The position numbers and the translations under genes were made by a program. Source: Saccharicrinis aurantiacus (lineage in GTDB: Bacteria; Bacteroidota; Bacteroidia; Bacteroidales; Marinilabiliaceae). From it: a stretch of DNA of 64,000 bases. The stretch is from contig NZ_LYBV02000035.1 of NCBI RefSeq assembly GCF_001660705.2, positions 186,001-250,000 on the forward strand, written 5' to 3'. Below the pieces are notes generated by a model. That model made no database searches and was not told the origin of the DNA. It worked only from the letters and a program-made list of their open reading frames with translations. Every line of letters starts with the position of its first letter. Within the stretch, counting starts at the first letter, position 1. Shown here piece after piece: positions 20,534-29,299 of the stretch.

Positions 20534-22276
20534 ATGCTGAGAGCTATAACAATTGTTTTGGTTTTATTGTTGGCACTACCTCTTAGTGCAGGCAATAAGA
20601 AGAAGCCCAATGTGGTATTCATATTAATTGACGATTTGAGTCATTTGGGCGTTAGTGCCTACGGGTGTAATAAAGTTGGCTCTCTATTGGGGCGTTTTGA
20701 AGATACTGAGACATCTACGCCCAATATAGATAAGTTGGCCAACGATGGCATGCTGTGTAATAATGCTTTTGCCTATCCGCTTTGCGAGCCCACACGTATT
20801 GCTTTAATGAGTGGTAAGTATAATCAACGGAACTTCTTACGCTGTAAGTCGCAGCATAAATCGGATGTTACTTTTGGCGATGTTTTTCAAAAGAATGGCT
20901 ACAAAACGGGTATCTATGGCAAGTGGAAACAAACTCGCGGAACCAAAGAAATTCCTGCTAAGGACTATATATTTGAGTTTGGTTGGGACGACTTCTGTTG
21001 TTTTGATGTAATTACAGAAGGCAAACGATTCATTAATCCGAACTTAATTATCAATGGTGAGGTAAACGACTATCAAATGCGTACTGATTTAGATCCGGAA
21101 ACGGGTAGACGATGGTACGGTCCAGATATCTGCAACCGCAAGGCATTACAGTTTATCGATGATAATAAAGAAGATCCCTTCTTTTTATATTACCCCATGT
21201 TATTGGTGCACGATGAGCATCAGCCTACGCCGGCAACCATGCCTCATAGTGTGTTTGATACCTATAACGAAGGACGTAACGCCAAAACTACCAAAAAAGG
21301 AGACGACCATAAGTACTTTCCGGATATGATTGCATATATGGATATACTGATTGGTAGGGTAGTGGATAAGCTTGATGAGCACGGTTTAAGGGAGAATACC
21401 TTAATTGTGGTTATGGGCGATAATGGCACCAAAGAATCGTTCAAGCATATTTTGCCCAACGATTCTATTTACCCGGGACGTAAAGGTGGCACTAGCGATA
21501 ATGGTTTGCATGTGCCTTTGGTACTCAATTATCCGAAGCATATTAAAAAATCAGAGCGATACGATGGTATGATTGACATAACGGATATATACCCAACTAT
21601 TGCTGAGGCGGCCGGTATTGCCATACCAAAAAGCGACGAGTTAGATGGCATCAGTTTTTGGCCACAGATGCTAGGAGAGAAGGAAGAGGCACGAGAAGTA
21701 ATTTATACTTGGTACAATAATAATCAGCCTTATACCAGTGATGATGAGTTGCTAATTTATGCTTTTAATAAAGAGTTTAAACGTTATGCTCCATGCCCTG
21801 AGTATCCCGAAGGAAGGTTTTTTGATTTAAGGACTGATCCTTTAGAATTGGCAGGAGATAGGGTGTTTGAGCGCAGGTTTAAAATTAAATTGCACAGCGG
21901 ACTTGATGTAAGTAAACTAAGCAAGGAGCAACAAGAGGCCTACGACTATTTAGGTAGTGTAATTGATTCGTATGCCGAGGTTGATGTAAAAACTTTAGAG
22001 TTGAATGGCATAAAAAAACCATTAAACGTTGGGGAAACCATTAGCCTTAATTGCGAGGTGTCGCCACATAATGCCACTCGTAAAAATATTATTTATGAGT
22101 CGAGCGATGAATCTGTGGCAAGCATCAATAAGTTTGGCGAATTAAGCGCTTTGAAGAAAGGTGTGTGTACTATATCTGTATATTCGTGGAGCGATGCTTT
22201 TCCGGTAGCAGCTAATGCAAAGGTTACATATAGCAAAACTGGCATTTCCAATAGTATTACTATTGAGGTGAAGTAA
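20534..22276 (+). CDS. Family S1 sulfatase with C-terminal Ig-like domain
   Basis: A 580-residue exported sulfatase with a signal peptide at about residues 1-19. The formylglycine site is C84 in CEPTR (C-x-P-x-R). Metal-binding residues are seen in FILIDDLSH (about 29-37) and VMGDNGTKE (about 294-302). The family usually carries GKWHLG, but here it reads GIYGKWKQTRG. Residues about 485-580 form a bacterial Ig-like (Big_2) domain: LNGIKKPLNVGETISL, then YESSDESVASINKFGELSAL. It would remove sulfate esters from galactan oligosaccharides. It starts 2 bases after the GH16 stop, so the two are co-transcribed. Confidence 0.9.
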   Translation: MLRAITIVLVLLLALPLSAGNKKKPNVVFILIDDLSHLGVSAYGCNKVGSLLGRFEDTETSTPNIDKLANDGMLCNNAFAYPLCEPTRIALMSGKYNQRNFLRCKSQHKSDVTFGDVFQKNGYKTGIYGKWKQTRGTKEIPAKDYIFEFGWDDFCCFDVITEGKRFINPNLIINGEVNDYQMRTDLDPETGRRWYGPDICNRKALQFIDDNKEDPFFLYYPMLLVHDEHQPTPATMPHSVFDTYNEGRNAKTTKKGDDHKYFPDMIAYMDILIGRVVDKLDEHGLRENTLIVVMGDNGTKESFKHILPNDSIYPGRKGGTSDNGLHVPLVLNYPKHIKKSERYDGMIDITDIYPTIAEAAGIAIPKSDELDGISFWPQMLGEKEEAREVIYTWYNNNQPYTSDDELLIYAFNKEFKRYAPCPEYPEGRFFDLRTDPLELAGDRVFERRFKIKLHSGLDVSKLSKEQQEAYDYLGSVIDSYAEVDVKTLELNGIKKPLNVGETISLNCEVSPHNATRKNIIYESSDESVASINKFGELSALKKGVCTISVYSWSDAFPVAANAKVTYSKTGISNSITIEVK

Positions 22277-22298
22277 ATAAACATACAATTTAACTGGT

Positions 22299-22312
22299 AT
22301 ACTATTTAGTAT
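22299..22312. promoter_or_regulatory. 14-bp palindrome downstream of the first sulfatase gene
   Basis: ATACTATTTAGTAT consists of ATACTA and its exact reverse complement TAGTAT around TT. It lies 23 bases past the first sulfatase stop and upstream of the next sulfatase gene. It could be an operator; no T-run follows, so it is unlikely to be a terminator. Confidence 0.3.
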
Positions 22313-22414
22313 GCAGTAAAAATAAAACTATAATTAAATGAATCAATCATGATGAAGTTTTAAACATACAAGGCTCTGATAAAGAAGCTTTTTTTTAGGT
22401 TCTGTAAATAAGTC

Positions 22415-22442
22415 TTGTGTCTTGATACTTGTGTCTTGATAC
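22415..22442 (+). repeat. Tandem duplication of a 14-mer upstream of the second sulfatase
   Basis: TTGTGTCTTGATAC occurs twice in direct succession (22415-22428 and 22429-22442), ending 13 bases before the likely ATG at 22456. Confidence 0.8.
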
Positions 22443-22455
22443 TAATTTTAAACAC

Positions 22456-23958
22456 ATGAAAAATTACTTGTCAATATGTGCTTTGGCTGTTTTAGCAGCA
22501 TTCACATCGTGCCAACCAAAAACAGAAAAGGTGGTACTTCCTGAGAAACCAAATATTATATTTCTGTTTGCCGATGATCAGTGTCATAATACCATTAATG
22601 CACTAGGGAATAAAGAAGTAATAACACCTAATCTGGATAAAATGGTAGCCGAAGGGGTTACTTTTACCAATGCCTATAATATGGGTTCGTGGAGTGGTGC
22701 GGTTTGTTTGGCATCGCGTACCATGATGAATTCGGGTAAAAGTGTATGGCAAGCCAAAAACTATTTTAGTAAGAAAAGCGCGCCTGCTAAAACTTGGGGA
22801 CAACGTATGCAAGAGCAAGGCTACGAAACCTATATGACGGGTAAATGGCACGTACATACCCCTTCAAAACAAAGCTTTAATCATGTGGTGCACGAGCGTC
22901 CGGGTATGCCCAGTGATTTTTGGGATCATGCCACTATGGTTCAAAACTTTAAAGATTTAAAAGCAGGTAAATACAAAAGTTACCTAGAGTTTATGCCACA
23001 AGGCTATAACCGTCCGCTTAGTGTGGATGATCACTCGTGGTCGCCAACAGATTCTACCATGGGTGGTTTCTGGAAAGGCGGACAGCATTGGTCTGAAGTA
23101 TTACGCGACGATGCCATTCAGTTTATTGATGCAGCTTCAAAAAAGGACAATCCATTTTTTATGTACTTGGCATTTAACGCACCGCACGATCCACGTCAGG
23201 CACCACAAGAATACCAAGATATGTATAATGTGGATGATATATCAGTACCGGCTAGCTTTCAAGCTTTGTATCCCGACTGCGAGAAAATAGGAAACGGTCC
23301 TGCTTTGCGCGATGCTATGTTAGCACCATTCCCGCGTACCGAATTGGCAGCAAAAGTGCATACTAAAGAATACTATGCGAGTATCACGCATCTTGATGCT
23401 CAAATTGGTAAAATAATGGAAGCGCTTAAAAAGAGTGGTAAGGCCGATAATACCTATATTATTTATTCTGCCGATCATGGTTTAGCTGTTGGTAACCATG
23501 GTTTATTTGGCAAGCAAAATATGTACGATCATAGTATGCGTATGCCGTTTATAGTGCTAGGGCCTAAGTTGCCTAAAAACACTAAAGTAAATGCAGATAT
23601 CTACCTACAGGATGCCATGGCAACAGCATTAGATTTGGCTGGCTTTAAAAACGATGGTTCAGTATTCTTTAATAGTGTTGTGCCTCTACTAACAGGCGAA
23701 ACTAAAGAAAGCGTTTATCCTGCCATTTATGGATGTTATCTTGATTTACAAAGAATGATTCGTAAAGATGGATATAAACTAATTGTGTATCCCGAGGCGA
23801 ACACCATCAAGTTATTCGATTTAAATAGCGATCCACTAGAAATCAATAATATTGCTGATGCAAAGCCTGAAATGGTTAAAACAATGTTTGCCGAATTAGT
23901 AGAACTGCAAAAAGAGTATCACGATCACCTTGATTTAACGCAGGTGTTTCAATTCTAG
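22456..23958 (+). CDS. Family S1 sulfatase, lipoprotein
   Basis: A 500-residue sulfatase. An upstream in-frame TTG inside the 14-mer repeat would add nine residues, but the ATG at 22456 gives a proper lipoprotein leader (MKNYLSICALAVLAAFTSC, lipidated Cys 19). The formylglycine site is C84 in CLASR, the less common C-x-A-x-R form. Other active-site parts are NIIFLFADDQCHN (about 33-45), TGKWHVHTP and YIIYSADHGLAVGNHGLFGK. It is probably anchored in the outer membrane and cleaves sulfate from oligosaccharides. It follows the first sulfatase on the same strand after about 180 bases. Confidence 0.9.
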   Translation: MKNYLSICALAVLAAFTSCQPKTEKVVLPEKPNIIFLFADDQCHNTINALGNKEVITPNLDKMVAEGVTFTNAYNMGSWSGAVCLASRTMMNSGKSVWQAKNYFSKKSAPAKTWGQRMQEQGYETYMTGKWHVHTPSKQSFNHVVHERPGMPSDFWDHATMVQNFKDLKAGKYKSYLEFMPQGYNRPLSVDDHSWSPTDSTMGGFWKGGQHWSEVLRDDAIQFIDAASKKDNPFFMYLAFNAPHDPRQAPQEYQDMYNVDDISVPASFQALYPDCEKIGNGPALRDAMLAPFPRTELAAKVHTKEYYASITHLDAQIGKIMEALKKSGKADNTYIIYSADHGLAVGNHGLFGKQNMYDHSMRMPFIVLGPKLPKNTKVNADIYLQDAMATALDLAGFKNDGSVFFNSVVPLLTGETKESVYPAIYGCYLDLQRMIRKDGYKLIVYPEANTIKLFDLNSDPLEINNIADAKPEMVKTMFAELVELQKEYHDHLDLTQVFQF

Positions 23959-23963
23959 GGTAA

Positions 23964-23995
23964 GAAGGCAGAAGACAGAAGGCTGAAGGCAGAAG
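23964..23995 (+). repeat. Short GAAGGC/GAAGAC-type direct repeats
   Basis: A purine-rich run directly after the sulfatase stop contains GAAGGCA, GAAGACA, GAAGGCT and GAAGGCA units of seven bases in tandem. Confidence 0.7.
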
Positions 23996-24027
23996 TGTGA
24001 GAAAATATAGTGTAGCTATGGTTTTTA

Positions 24028-24204
24028 TTAAGCGCCTTGGAGAATGGCCTCTTTAAAAATGGCTTTTGTTTTATTTAAAGCTTTAGTAAGACCAAGAAGT
24101 TGAGAGTTTTGCTCGAAAATCACTTGGCCGCGCTTAAGCTTTAAATAAATAAGAAAGTTATTTGTAAAGCAGCCTTGATTTTCTTTTGCTTCTGTTTTCT
24201 TGCA
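24028..24204 (-). pseudogene. Possible gene-end remnant inside intergenic repeat DNA
   Basis: On the minus strand a frame without a start codon stays open for about 59 codons and ends with TAA at 24028-24030. It reads NQGCFTNNFLIYLKLKRG, then QVIFEQNSQLLGLTKALNKT. It overlaps a Bacteroidota-type intergenic repeat with the text GCAGCCTTGAT and an imperfect GGCAGGCAGG hairpin, which recurs near 35610. It may be a decayed gene end or simply a repeat with an open frame. The rest of the 406-base gap (23959-24364) shows no gene. Confidence 0.3.
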
Positions 24205-24364
24205 TCAAGGCAAGAAAATGAAGTCGGGCCTACCTGACGGCAGGCAGGTTTGGGATGAAATCCCAATACGTAATATTGTATATGACATAATAACTGTAAC
24301 AAATAAATTAAGTGGATAGGCTCATTATACTCTATCCTTAAAAAAAGTAATAAAAATTACTCTT

Positions 24365-26194
24365 ATGAATAAACTATCAATTCTATTCGCTTTTGTGGCA
24401 CTAGTAGCGCTACAAGCCTGTAATAGTAAACCCAAAGAAGCTGAGAAACCAGCAAAACCAAACGTAATAGTTGTAATTACCGATGACCAAGGTTACGGCG
24501 ATTTGGCCTGTAATGGCAACCCAATAATTCAAACACCACATATTGATAAATTCAATGGCGAGAGTGCCCGTTTTACCAACTTCCATGTGGGTACAACATG
24601 TGCACCAACTCGTGCCGGATTAATGACAGGGCGCAACGCCAACAGAGTAAATACATGGCACACCATTGGCGGCTGTTCTTTATTAAACGAAGAAGAGGTA
24701 ACCATTGCCGATGTATTTCAGCAAAATGGTTACGAAACAGCCATGGTAGGTAAATGGCACTTGGGCGATAATTACCCATTCCGTCCGCAAGATCGCGGGT
24801 TTACGCAAGCCTTTTATCATGGTGGCGGTGGAGTAGGACAAACGCCTGATTACTGGTTGAACGATTACATTGACGATACCTATTTCAGAAACGGTGTGCC
24901 TGAGCAAACCAAAGGACATTGTACCGATGTTTGGTTTAATGAAGCACAACGTTTTGTTGAAGCCCACCAAAAAGATCCTTTCTTTTTATACCTATCGTTA
25001 AATGCGCCACACGGACCTTATAATGTGCCCGAAAAGTATTTTAATATGTACAAAGATCGTACAGACTTGGCGCCACATCAAAAGCGTTTTTATGGTATGA
25101 TTACGCAAGTAGATGAGCAATTTGGTAAGCTCGATGCGAAACTGCAAGAATTGGGTATTGCTGATAATACCATTCTTATTTTTATGACTGACAACGGAAG
25201 TTCAGCCGCCTTAGCAGGAGGTAAAAAAGGGAAAAAGAATAAGGTAGCAGCAAAAACAACAGGCTATAATGCCGGATTACGTGGTATGAAAGGTAGCCAG
25301 TACGATGGCGGACACCGTGTGCCATTTATTATGCGTTGGCCTAAGGGTGGTATAAACAAAGGAACCGATATTAACGAACTAACCGCTCATGTTGATGTTC
25401 TGCCAACCTTATCAGAGCTTTGTGGATTAGAGCTACCCGCTACAAAACCATTAGATGGTATGTCGGTAGTGCCATTAATTACAGGCAAAAAATCAAATGC
25501 CGATTTTAACAAACGTATGTTGGTTACCGATACACAGCGTATTCAATGGCCAGTAAAAGGGCGTAACAGTTGTGTTATGACTAGCCAATGGCGTTTGGTT
25601 AATGGCGATGAGTTATATGATATTAATGCCGACCGCGGTCAAACCAATAATATTGCAGCCGATCATCCACAGATAGTTAAAGAAATGACTGCCTTTTACG
25701 ATCAATGGTGGGCTAGTGCGGTTAAGGATATGCGTTACGCTAAAATTAAATTGGGTAGCGATGCTGAAAACCCAATGCAAATTACCTGTCACGATATGCA
25801 TACCGATGCCGCTATTCCTTGGAACCAGAGCTATATACGTAAAGGTATTGAGCTAACAGATGGCTATTTATTATGCGATGTAACAAAAGCCGGTAAATAC
25901 AAATTTACAGTGGCACGTTACCCTAAAGAAAGTGGTTTGGCAATTGATGCTACCGTTGAAGATATAAAAGGATCAAAATGGTTCGATTATATTCCGGCAG
26001 GTAAATCCTTAAGTTTAAGCAAGCCATCTATTACCATTAACAATAAAGAATACCCTTGTAAGTTTAATGCCGACAGAACAGAAGCTATTGTTGAGCTAGA
26101 CTTACCTGCAGGCGAAATTAAATATTACGGAGAATTTACAAACGCTGAAAAACAACGCGTACGCGGATATTACTATACCGTAGAAAGATTATAA
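24365..26194 (+). CDS. Family S1 sulfatase (arylsulfatase A-like), lipoprotein
   Basis: A 609-residue sulfatase with a lipoprotein leader (VALQAC, lipidated Cys 19). The formylglycine site is C79 in CAPTR. Metal and substrate residues are visible in VVITDDQGYGDLACNGNP (about 36-53), MVGKWHLGDNYPFRPQDRGF and FMTDNGSSAALAGGKKGKK. The last ~160 residues (after about 450) form an extra beta-rich domain beginning near MRYAKIKLGSDAENPMQI. It is the third sulfatase in a row on this strand and the most canonical of the three. A hairpin terminator lies about 30 bases past the stop. Confidence 0.92.
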   Translation: MNKLSILFAFVALVALQACNSKPKEAEKPAKPNVIVVITDDQGYGDLACNGNPIIQTPHIDKFNGESARFTNFHVGTTCAPTRAGLMTGRNANRVNTWHTIGGCSLLNEEEVTIADVFQQNGYETAMVGKWHLGDNYPFRPQDRGFTQAFYHGGGGVGQTPDYWLNDYIDDTYFRNGVPEQTKGHCTDVWFNEAQRFVEAHQKDPFFLYLSLNAPHGPYNVPEKYFNMYKDRTDLAPHQKRFYGMITQVDEQFGKLDAKLQELGIADNTILIFMTDNGSSAALAGGKKGKKNKVAAKTTGYNAGLRGMKGSQYDGGHRVPFIMRWPKGGINKGTDINELTAHVDVLPTLSELCGLELPATKPLDGMSVVPLITGKKSNADFNKRMLVTDTQRIQWPVKGRNSCVMTSQWRLVNGDELYDINADRGQTNNIAADHPQIVKEMTAFYDQWWASAVKDMRYAKIKLGSDAENPMQITCHDMHTDAAIPWNQSYIRKGIELTDGYLLCDVTKAGKYKFTVARYPKESGLAIDATVEDIKGSKWFDYIPAGKSLSLSKPSITINNKEYPCKFNADRTEAIVELDLPAGEIKYYGEFTNAEKQRVRGYYYTVERL

Positions 26195-26222
26195 TGCTCT
26201 TTTAGAGTGATAAAATAAAAGA

Positions 26223-26442
26223 ATCCGAGCTGTCTGTATTGATGGCTCGGATTTTTTTATCCACAAAACCCCAAACAAATTCCATTACGGTATAGGGTAC
26301 TTGTACGGGCCAAGCCATCTTATTTAGTTTGAATACAAATTAACTTAAGTAATTAAAGCATAATATAATTTTTGCTAGCTTCACAAGCCGAATAAACACC
26401 ACTTATAAACTTATATTGACACCTTAGGTGAGTATACATAAC
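26223..26442 (+). repeat. Long intergenic repeat, copy A (starts with terminator hairpin)
   Basis: The copy begins with a terminator: ATCCGAGC (26223-26230) pairs with GCTCGGAT (26245-26252) and seven T follow. Past that it holds TATTTAGTTT, ACAAATTAACTTAAGTAA and TCACAAGCCGAA, in the same order and spacing as copy B at 35248-35461. I judge similarity to be roughly 80% by eye. It occupies most of the 385-base gap after the third sulfatase. Confidence 0.8.
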
Positions 26443-26579
26443 ATACGTTAGGATGATATACAGATATATGGTGAGTATATAAGTTATTTAGAAATAATTA
26501 AGAAATAAATTCGTGATCAATTGGAATTCTCTATTCCTATATATGAATAATTTAAATTAACTATATTTTAAACAATACA

Positions 26580-27551
26580 ATGAAAAAAAATAATTTACTT
26601 TTTGCTATTGTACTTTTAATCTCTTGTGAAGGAGATCAAGGCGAGACAGGTCCTATGGGATCAATTAGTTTAATAAATATTGAAAATGAAATAGCAGGAA
26701 ATAATTGCTCTTCAGGAGGATTCAAAATTGAAACAGGCGTTGATATCAACAACAATGGAGTTTTGGATGATAATGAGATTCAATCAACAGAATACATTTG
26801 TAATGGAAATAATGGTTCTGATGGAATGAAAAGCTTGGTTAACTTTACAGAAGAGTTAGCTGGCGATAATTGTTCTTCAGGTGGGTACAGAATTGATTTA
26901 GGTATTGATATCAACAATAATGGAGTTTTAGATGATAATGAGATTCAATCAACAGAATATATTTGCAATGGAAATAATGGTTCTGACGGAATGAGAAGTT
27001 TGATAAACTTTACAGAAGAGTTAGCTGGCGATATTTGTTCTTCAGGTGGGTACAGAATTGATTTAGGTATTGATATCAATAACAATGGTGTTTTGGATGA
27101 TAACGAGATACAATCAACAGAATATATTTGTAATGGAAATAGTGGTTCTGATGGGAATGTAGATAGACAGACTAGAATATATTTTAATGGCAGTGTAGGT
27201 ACAAGTTCAACGAATTGGGAAATTAGTCCACATGGATCTTTTCATCTATATGAATTTAATAAGTTAAATTATCCTGATGTTGATTCTATTACTTTTGTAC
27301 CTTCTTTGTATACATCCGAGCCCAATGTGAAATGTGAAGTTCGCATTTTTAATGTTACTGACAATGAGGAGGTATTAGGAACAGAATTAGAATCAAATAG
27401 TACTGGTTATGATTTTATTGAATCTGGCGATATTTATAACCTACTACCCGATAAGAAAGTAACCTTAGCTATTCAAATAAGAAGTGCGAAAGAGGGAACA
27501 TATGTATCAACAGGGGCGCATTCATATCTATTTATTTATAGAAGTAAATAA
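26580..27551 (+). CDS. Repeat-bearing lipoprotein with DUF7151-like units
   Basis: A 323-residue predicted lipoprotein (LLISC, lipidated Cys 16). A short collagen-like GDQGETGPMG leads into three tandem 55-residue units (165 bp each: 26661-26825, 26826-26990, 26991-27155). Each unit carries a Cys-Ser-Ser-Gly-Gly motif, a D-x-N-x-N-G loop (GIDINNNGVLDDNE) that looks like a calcium site, and a closing YICNGN with a second Cys. Units 2 and 3 are nearly identical in DNA, so the duplication is recent. The C-terminal ~130 residues are an unrecognised beta-rich domain. The function is unknown; a surface-exposed spacer or adhesive role is inferred. Confidence 0.75.
   Translation: MKKNNLLFAIVLLISCEGDQGETGPMGSISLINIENEIAGNNCSSGGFKIETGVDINNNGVLDDNEIQSTEYICNGNNGSDGMKSLVNFTEELAGDNCSSGGYRIDLGIDINNNGVLDDNEIQSTEYICNGNNGSDGMRSLINFTEELAGDICSSGGYRIDLGIDINNNGVLDDNEIQSTEYICNGNSGSDGNVDRQTRIYFNGSVGTSSTNWEISPHGSFHLYEFNKLNYPDVDSITFVPSLYTSEPNVKCEVRIFNVTDNEEVLGTELESNSTGYDFIESGDIYNLLPDKKVTLAIQIRSAKEGTYVSTGAHSYLFIYRSK
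26661..27155 (+). repeat. Three 165-bp in-frame tandem repeats
   Basis: Units start at 26661, 26826 and 26991. The latter two differ at only a few bases, the first is more diverged. All lie in frame inside the lipoprotein gene. Confidence 0.9.
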
Positions 27552-28025
27552 GAAACAATTTCTAACATTTTGTCATAAGTAATGGCAGGTGATGTGGTAA
27601 ATATCAAGTTTTGTAGCCTGCTCAAACTGCATAGCGGTTGTTGAGAACTGGATTGTATGTTGGTGGAAAAAAGATTTTAAATTCTTGGAATGGTATTGAG
27701 ATTGACAAAGCAGAGGTCTTGGAATATATGAAATGGTCTAGAAGTGAGGTCCCACCACCAGCCAATATTGATGAAAAAATTACGCACCCCAATAAATTGG
27801 AATAAACAATGATGGCGGTTTGATTTTGGAAGGCCTTATGGCGAAACCAGTTCCGCCAACGCTTTTCATTCTATTTGGACTAAAAACCTACAAATAAAAT
27901 AACAAGCTTTGGCTCGGCAGGATTTTGAAAATGGATTTGTGTTTTATCTTCATGCAGTTCATCCAATTAGCCGTTGAAGCTTACTAGCAAGTTGTACTTT
28001 AGTGAAACTTTCATATCTTTGTTTT
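27552..28025. other. Intergenic stretch with a possible decayed reading frame
   Basis: Nothing firmly assignable. A plus-strand frame without a start is open from 27635 to a stop at 27803-27805 and reads GLYVGGKKILNSWNGIEI, then DKAEVLEYMKWSRSEVPPP. The composition looks protein-like, but I do not recognise it. It may be the residue of a gene lost at this accessory site. Confidence 0.25.
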
Positions 28026-28373
28026 ATGGAATCCAGAAAGAAATATAGAACAGCTATTTTTTATAAGGATTATTTTGAGGAGTTTTTCATAAAACAGAAT
28101 GAAAAGATTCGAGCTAAAATAATTTGGACTCTAGAATTAATTGAAGAATTAGAAAGAGTACCCGAAAGTTATTTAAAGCACATTACTTCAACAGAAGGTT
28201 TGTATGAGATTCGGATAAAACTTGGCAATAATATTTTTAGAATATTTTGTTTTTTTGATCAAGGAAAATTAATAATTCTTGCCAATGGATTTCATAAAAA
28301 GACGCAAAAAACTCCTAAAAAGGAGATTGATAAGGCACTTAAAATTATGGAGGAATATAAAAATGAAAAATAA
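28026..28373 (+). CDS. higB: RelE/HigB-type toxin (Gp49-like)
   Basis: A 115-residue toxin of the phage-derived Gp49-like HigB group, a ribosome-dependent mRNA interferase. The ATG at 28026 (MESRKKYRTAIFYKDYFEEF) is chosen over an upstream alternative start because it gives the family's usual length. Family signs are ESYLKHITSTEGLYEIRIK, then the NNIFRIFCFFDQGKLIILANGF strand pair and KKTQKTPKKEIDKALKIMEEY. The antitoxin gene starts 11 bases before the toxin stop, the toxin-first order of higBA. Confidence 0.85.
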   Translation: MESRKKYRTAIFYKDYFEEFFIKQNEKIRAKIIWTLELIEELERVPESYLKHITSTEGLYEIRIKLGNNIFRIFCFFDQGKLIILANGFHKKTQKTPKKEIDKALKIMEEYKNEK

Positions 28374-28662
28374 AATAGGAATGACTCTTAATGAGTTTAA
28401 GGATAAGCATTACGGAGCCAAAGGTACAACGAAGCGAGATGAACTGGATGATGGGTTTGAAAATTTTAAGCTTGGAACTTTAATCCATGAGGCTCGATTA
28501 GAAAAGGGAATGACACAAGCAGAGTTAGCAGAAAAAGTAGGTACCACAAAATCGTACATTTCAAAAATTGAAAATAATGTAAAAGAGGTTAGGTTGTCAA
28601 CTTTACAAAAAATTGTACAAATTGGTCTGGGTGGACACCTTGATTTATCGATTAGATTATAA
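28363..28662 (+). CDS. higA: HigA-type antitoxin, XRE helix-turn-helix
   Basis: A 99-residue DNA-binding antitoxin. The start at 28363 (MKNKIGMTLNEF) overlaps the toxin end by 11 bases, which is typical of coupled toxin-antitoxin genes. The XRE-type helix-turn-helix spans about residues 40-90: LIHEARLEKGMTQAELAEKV, then GTTKSYISKIENNVKEVR. It should neutralise the toxin and repress the operon promoter. No palindrome was confirmed upstream. Confidence 0.88.
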   Translation: MKNKIGMTLNEFKDKHYGAKGTTKRDELDDGFENFKLGTLIHEARLEKGMTQAELAEKVGTTKSYISKIENNVKEVRLSTLQKIVQIGLGGHLDLSIRL

Positions 28663-29155
28663 TTGATATCAATCGCCTCCTAAACGTTTTTATATAATGT
28701 GCTGCACGACTAGTTTAGTATCGGCCTCAGCCAGTGAACCAAAAAACAGGATTGAAATGACGGTTAAAAATTGTTTTCTGTTTGAGCGCTTTGAGGCACG
28801 AAAAAGTGTGAGTTTAAAACAATTTCAGTCATGAAACCTAGTTTTTTGAGTGAAATGGGTGTAGTCGACGGTTTTTTTGTCTACTTTTTTGACTGTAGAA
28901 AAAAGTAGAAGCCTTCACGGCTTGAGTGAAAATTTAATTAGGACAACATTAAATTGATATAATATGAGTAAGGTTAGTGCGGTAAATCTCGTATTACTCA
29001 TGCACGAGCCATCACCCCTCCATTTACACAATTCTATTGGTTATATCTTATTCTTATGCCGAAATAGCATTGGAAGACAAACCACAGTTGTTAGAATCAT
29101 TGGGTAAGTTTGTAAAAAGCTAAAAGAAAGCCCAGTTTACAATAAAGCATTAATT
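28663..29155. other. Intergenic region with dispersed-repeat text and a possible 3' gene remnant
   Basis: The stretch contains an inverted repeat CTACTTTTTT/AAAAAAGTAG near 28890-28910 and the phrase AGGACAACATT, which recurs near 35687. A startless plus-strand frame from 28986 to a stop at 29121-29123 ends SYAEIALEDKPQLLESLGKF and then VKS. A strong plus-strand terminator follows directly, so this may be the last fragment of a deleted gene. Confidence 0.3.
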
Positions 29156-29194
29156 AATAGCCTATCCGTAATACTTCGGGTAGGCTATTTTTGC
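29156..29194 (+). terminator. Plus-strand terminator with no intact upstream gene
   Basis: AATAGCCTATCCG (29156-29168) pairs with CGGGTAGGCTATT (29177-29189) with one G-T pair, followed by a run of T. The nearest intact plus-strand gene ends about 500 bases upstream. Confidence 0.8.
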
Positions 29195-29204
29195 ATAAAA
29201 GCAA

Positions 29205-29235
29205 TAGAGGGCATCCAAAACATGGATACCCTCTA
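29205..29235 (-). terminator. Terminator of the beta-helix protein gene
   Basis: TAGAGGGCATCCA (29205-29217) pairs with TGGATACCCTCTA (29223-29235) with one mismatch. It lies 65 bases beyond the stop of the minus-strand gene. Confidence 0.75.
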
Positions 29236-29299
29236 CAAATTAACATGATGTATTTTATATCATTATCAGAAACCTGGTTATCATCCTTATAACTATCAA

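Noticed and set aside
26580-27155. CRISPR-like array from regularly spaced repeats
   Set aside because: The 165-bp units are in-frame protein repeats with no short repeat/spacer structure.
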